NCBI GenBank assembly: GCA_029781865.1 | Contig: JAKOVW010000007.1 | Span: forward strand, 62,001-126,000 | Length of the DNA: 64,000 bases | Direction of reading: 5' to 3' | Origin: Bacteroidota bacterium | Lineage (GTDB): Bacteria; Bacteroidota; Bacteroidia; Chitinophagales; Saprospiraceae | Part shown: positions 63,901 to 64,000 of the stretch, piece by piece | Layout: every line of letters starts with the position of its first letter | Numbering within the stretch: position 1 is the stretch's first letter | Notes under the pieces: model-generated | Told to the model about the DNA's origin: nothing | Databases searched by the model: none | What the model saw: the letters and a program-made list of their open reading frames with translations, nothing else | Made by a program: the position numbers and the translations under genes

Positions 63901-64000
63901 TGTTGGGTTCACATGAACTCGTTACAGTAAAGGTAACTGTTACAGAGCCTCCACATGCTGATGGTGCAGTTGTGCTGTTGTTGCTAATGGCAGCATTGCA
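60944..64000 (-). CDS. Giant HYR-repeat T9SS-secreted protein, 5' end beyond window
   Basis: The frame is open to the right edge, so the 1018 codons seen are the C-terminal part. From the edge inward there are Cys-rich repeats of about 85 residues (each with a CPxN start, GGCN, TFTxTSSC and CxATFTV), HYR-like modules (CPDVDTIACN, TWTATDKCNN), a carbohydrate-binding-like sandwich with SWIFILSGMNLP and LYIRISYTGGSN, more HYR-like modules with TWTVTDDCGNSS, a thrombospondin type 3-like calcium segment (DSDCDGVSDVCDVCP) and a type A sorting domain (KIVPNPNYGIFDLVFD to the end). It is a surface or released adhesin-type protein. The start codon is unknown. Confidence 0.88.
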   Translation of the reverse strand, partial: CNAAISNNSTTAPSACGGSVTVTFTVTSSCEPNKTCSATFTVTTAPTLVLNCPVNTTEAACQSQSDINNKYFAWLSTATVTGGCNVGLTNNSGSSGPSACGETRTITFTATSSCEPTKTCTATFTVSPPLPLALNCPANYTVTTCKSQAEIDTLFSIWLKSATISGGCNPVITNNNTGAPSECSGTTTVVFTGSSSCATSVTCSAIFTVAPIPPPGITCPDVDTIACNASSNPQYTGYPIATDACGGTPVLTYDDQVTPGNCNGNSTISRTWTATDKCNNTSTCIQTIFVQNTITPTFTLPPNKTLYKNASPAGVKVLVNYNFNFGSSYKALSPIRYTGITSDIDPASNPFLKNIGTVTGNLAFVNNIVAGKGLAVTNSNQPGSWIFILSGMNLPIFNNYEFYVQAYRKGAGSATNLVIDYSTNPISNGWTNYSNTPLTTGNWVQCTGPTKNIPNATTLYIRISYTGGSNTDPKDLYIDNFQVRASKPLEPCAYDDAPSNTGYPTNIVTPCDPDPTATYSDSLDITTCVTKVYRTWTVTDDCGNSSTGNAKQIITVLDTIGPIIVCPSGSSLTRKADTTQCYYSIVDKSLDATATDDCTGDSVTLVNNWNNASTLLGAKIPVGVWPIKWTATDKCGNKSTCQYNLTIFEIEKPKAKCKNDTIYLDSLGHYTITVDSINNGSMDNCGIKSMSLNRYDYGCDDIPSRQVCLYVTDSTGLKDTCCSTLYIFDNKPPNIKCKNISISIPPSKSKTITADSVLSLLKDNCGIASKIVTPNKFDCKSPKTTTVTVEVTDPSGNKSTCQAVVTITNTADSDCDGVSDVCDVCPKGDDSVDNNNDGLPDCNNPPPFNKVLTAWKCGTNPQQVWIVEIGSNGECTSKCVLYSDFIANRKPNQFLGKCIECPGNLNGHDEYNHALGGEESVNQINPVRKINNEEGVDFKIVPNPNYGIFDLVFDTQVEEGSIRIFNLLNQEVWTSEISDPTNVLRINSFEFRQRASGLYRVMFKNKSGKTLQTLLIMK

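Noticed and set aside
1-64000. Search for tRNA, rRNA, CRISPR arrays, IS elements and phage genes
   Set aside because: No cloverleaf, rRNA-like block, spaced direct repeats of CRISPR type, transposase or integrase motif was found by eye. A covariance-model scan would be needed to exclude small RNAs.

Overview
The window looks like a chromosomal segment of a Bacteroidota bacterium, probably a Saprospiraceae-like member of the order Saprospirales (the phylum is well supported, the family is inference). The evidence is AT-rich DNA, type IX secretion (T9SS) sorting domains, a PorV-like barrel, HYR-type and dockerin-like secreted proteins, lipoproteins whose Cys is followed by Ser, Lys or Tyr, few Shine-Dalgarno sequences, and repeated matches to the Bacteroidota -7 element TAnnTTTG. 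I see no rRNA, tRNA, CRISPR array, transposase or prophage gene. The sequence reads as core and lineage-specific chromosome rather than an island.

Layout. 1-7.7 kb: a cut DoxX gene, a prokaryotic pentameric ligand-gated channel, a LemA-TPM-TPM operon, a secreted pentapeptide-like protein, a papain-like lipoprotein protease, a degenerate formylglycine-enzyme-like protein and a 39-aa membrane peptide. 7.8-11.4 kb: a zinc-uptake type cluster (His-rich small protein, outer-membrane barrel, ZnuA, ZnuB) that lacks an adjacent ATPase. 11.5-15 kb: DUF983, PH-domain protein and a second LemA module (LemA plus DUF2207). 15-20 kb: two tandem paralogous T9SS-type secreted proteins with a dockerin-like segment. 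20-33 kb: housekeeping genes (S4 protein, PPK2, DUF58, thioredoxin, DUF3810, futalosine hydrolase, HerA-like ATPase, RibD, aquaporin, cysteine desulfurase, GlmM). 32.6-41.8 kb: methyltransferase, PAP2, TopA, LpxB, SurE, HolA. 41.8-49.6 kb: bacterial alpha-2-macroglobulin coupled to PBP1C. 49.7-55 kb: PorV-like barrel, cold-shock protein, Lon-N protein, peptidase T and NDH-2. 55-60.5 kb: tandem exported agmatine/peptidylarginine deiminases and a MauG-type peroxidase with a small cytochrome c. 60.9 kb to the end: the C-terminal 1018 codons of a giant HYR-repeat T9SS protein, cut by the window edge.

The most unusual structure outside genes is a dispersed family of heptanucleotide tandem repeats, (TTAGGAG)n read on the minus strand. 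Four arrays or derived tracts lie at, or within about 15 bases of, the stop codon of minus-strand genes, and one lies between the two T9SS cargo genes. A second non-coding signal is a 12-bp sequence shared by the promoters of the PorV-like gene and the first T9SS cargo gene.

All assignments come from reading motifs by eye. No database search was run, and domain boundaries are approximate.
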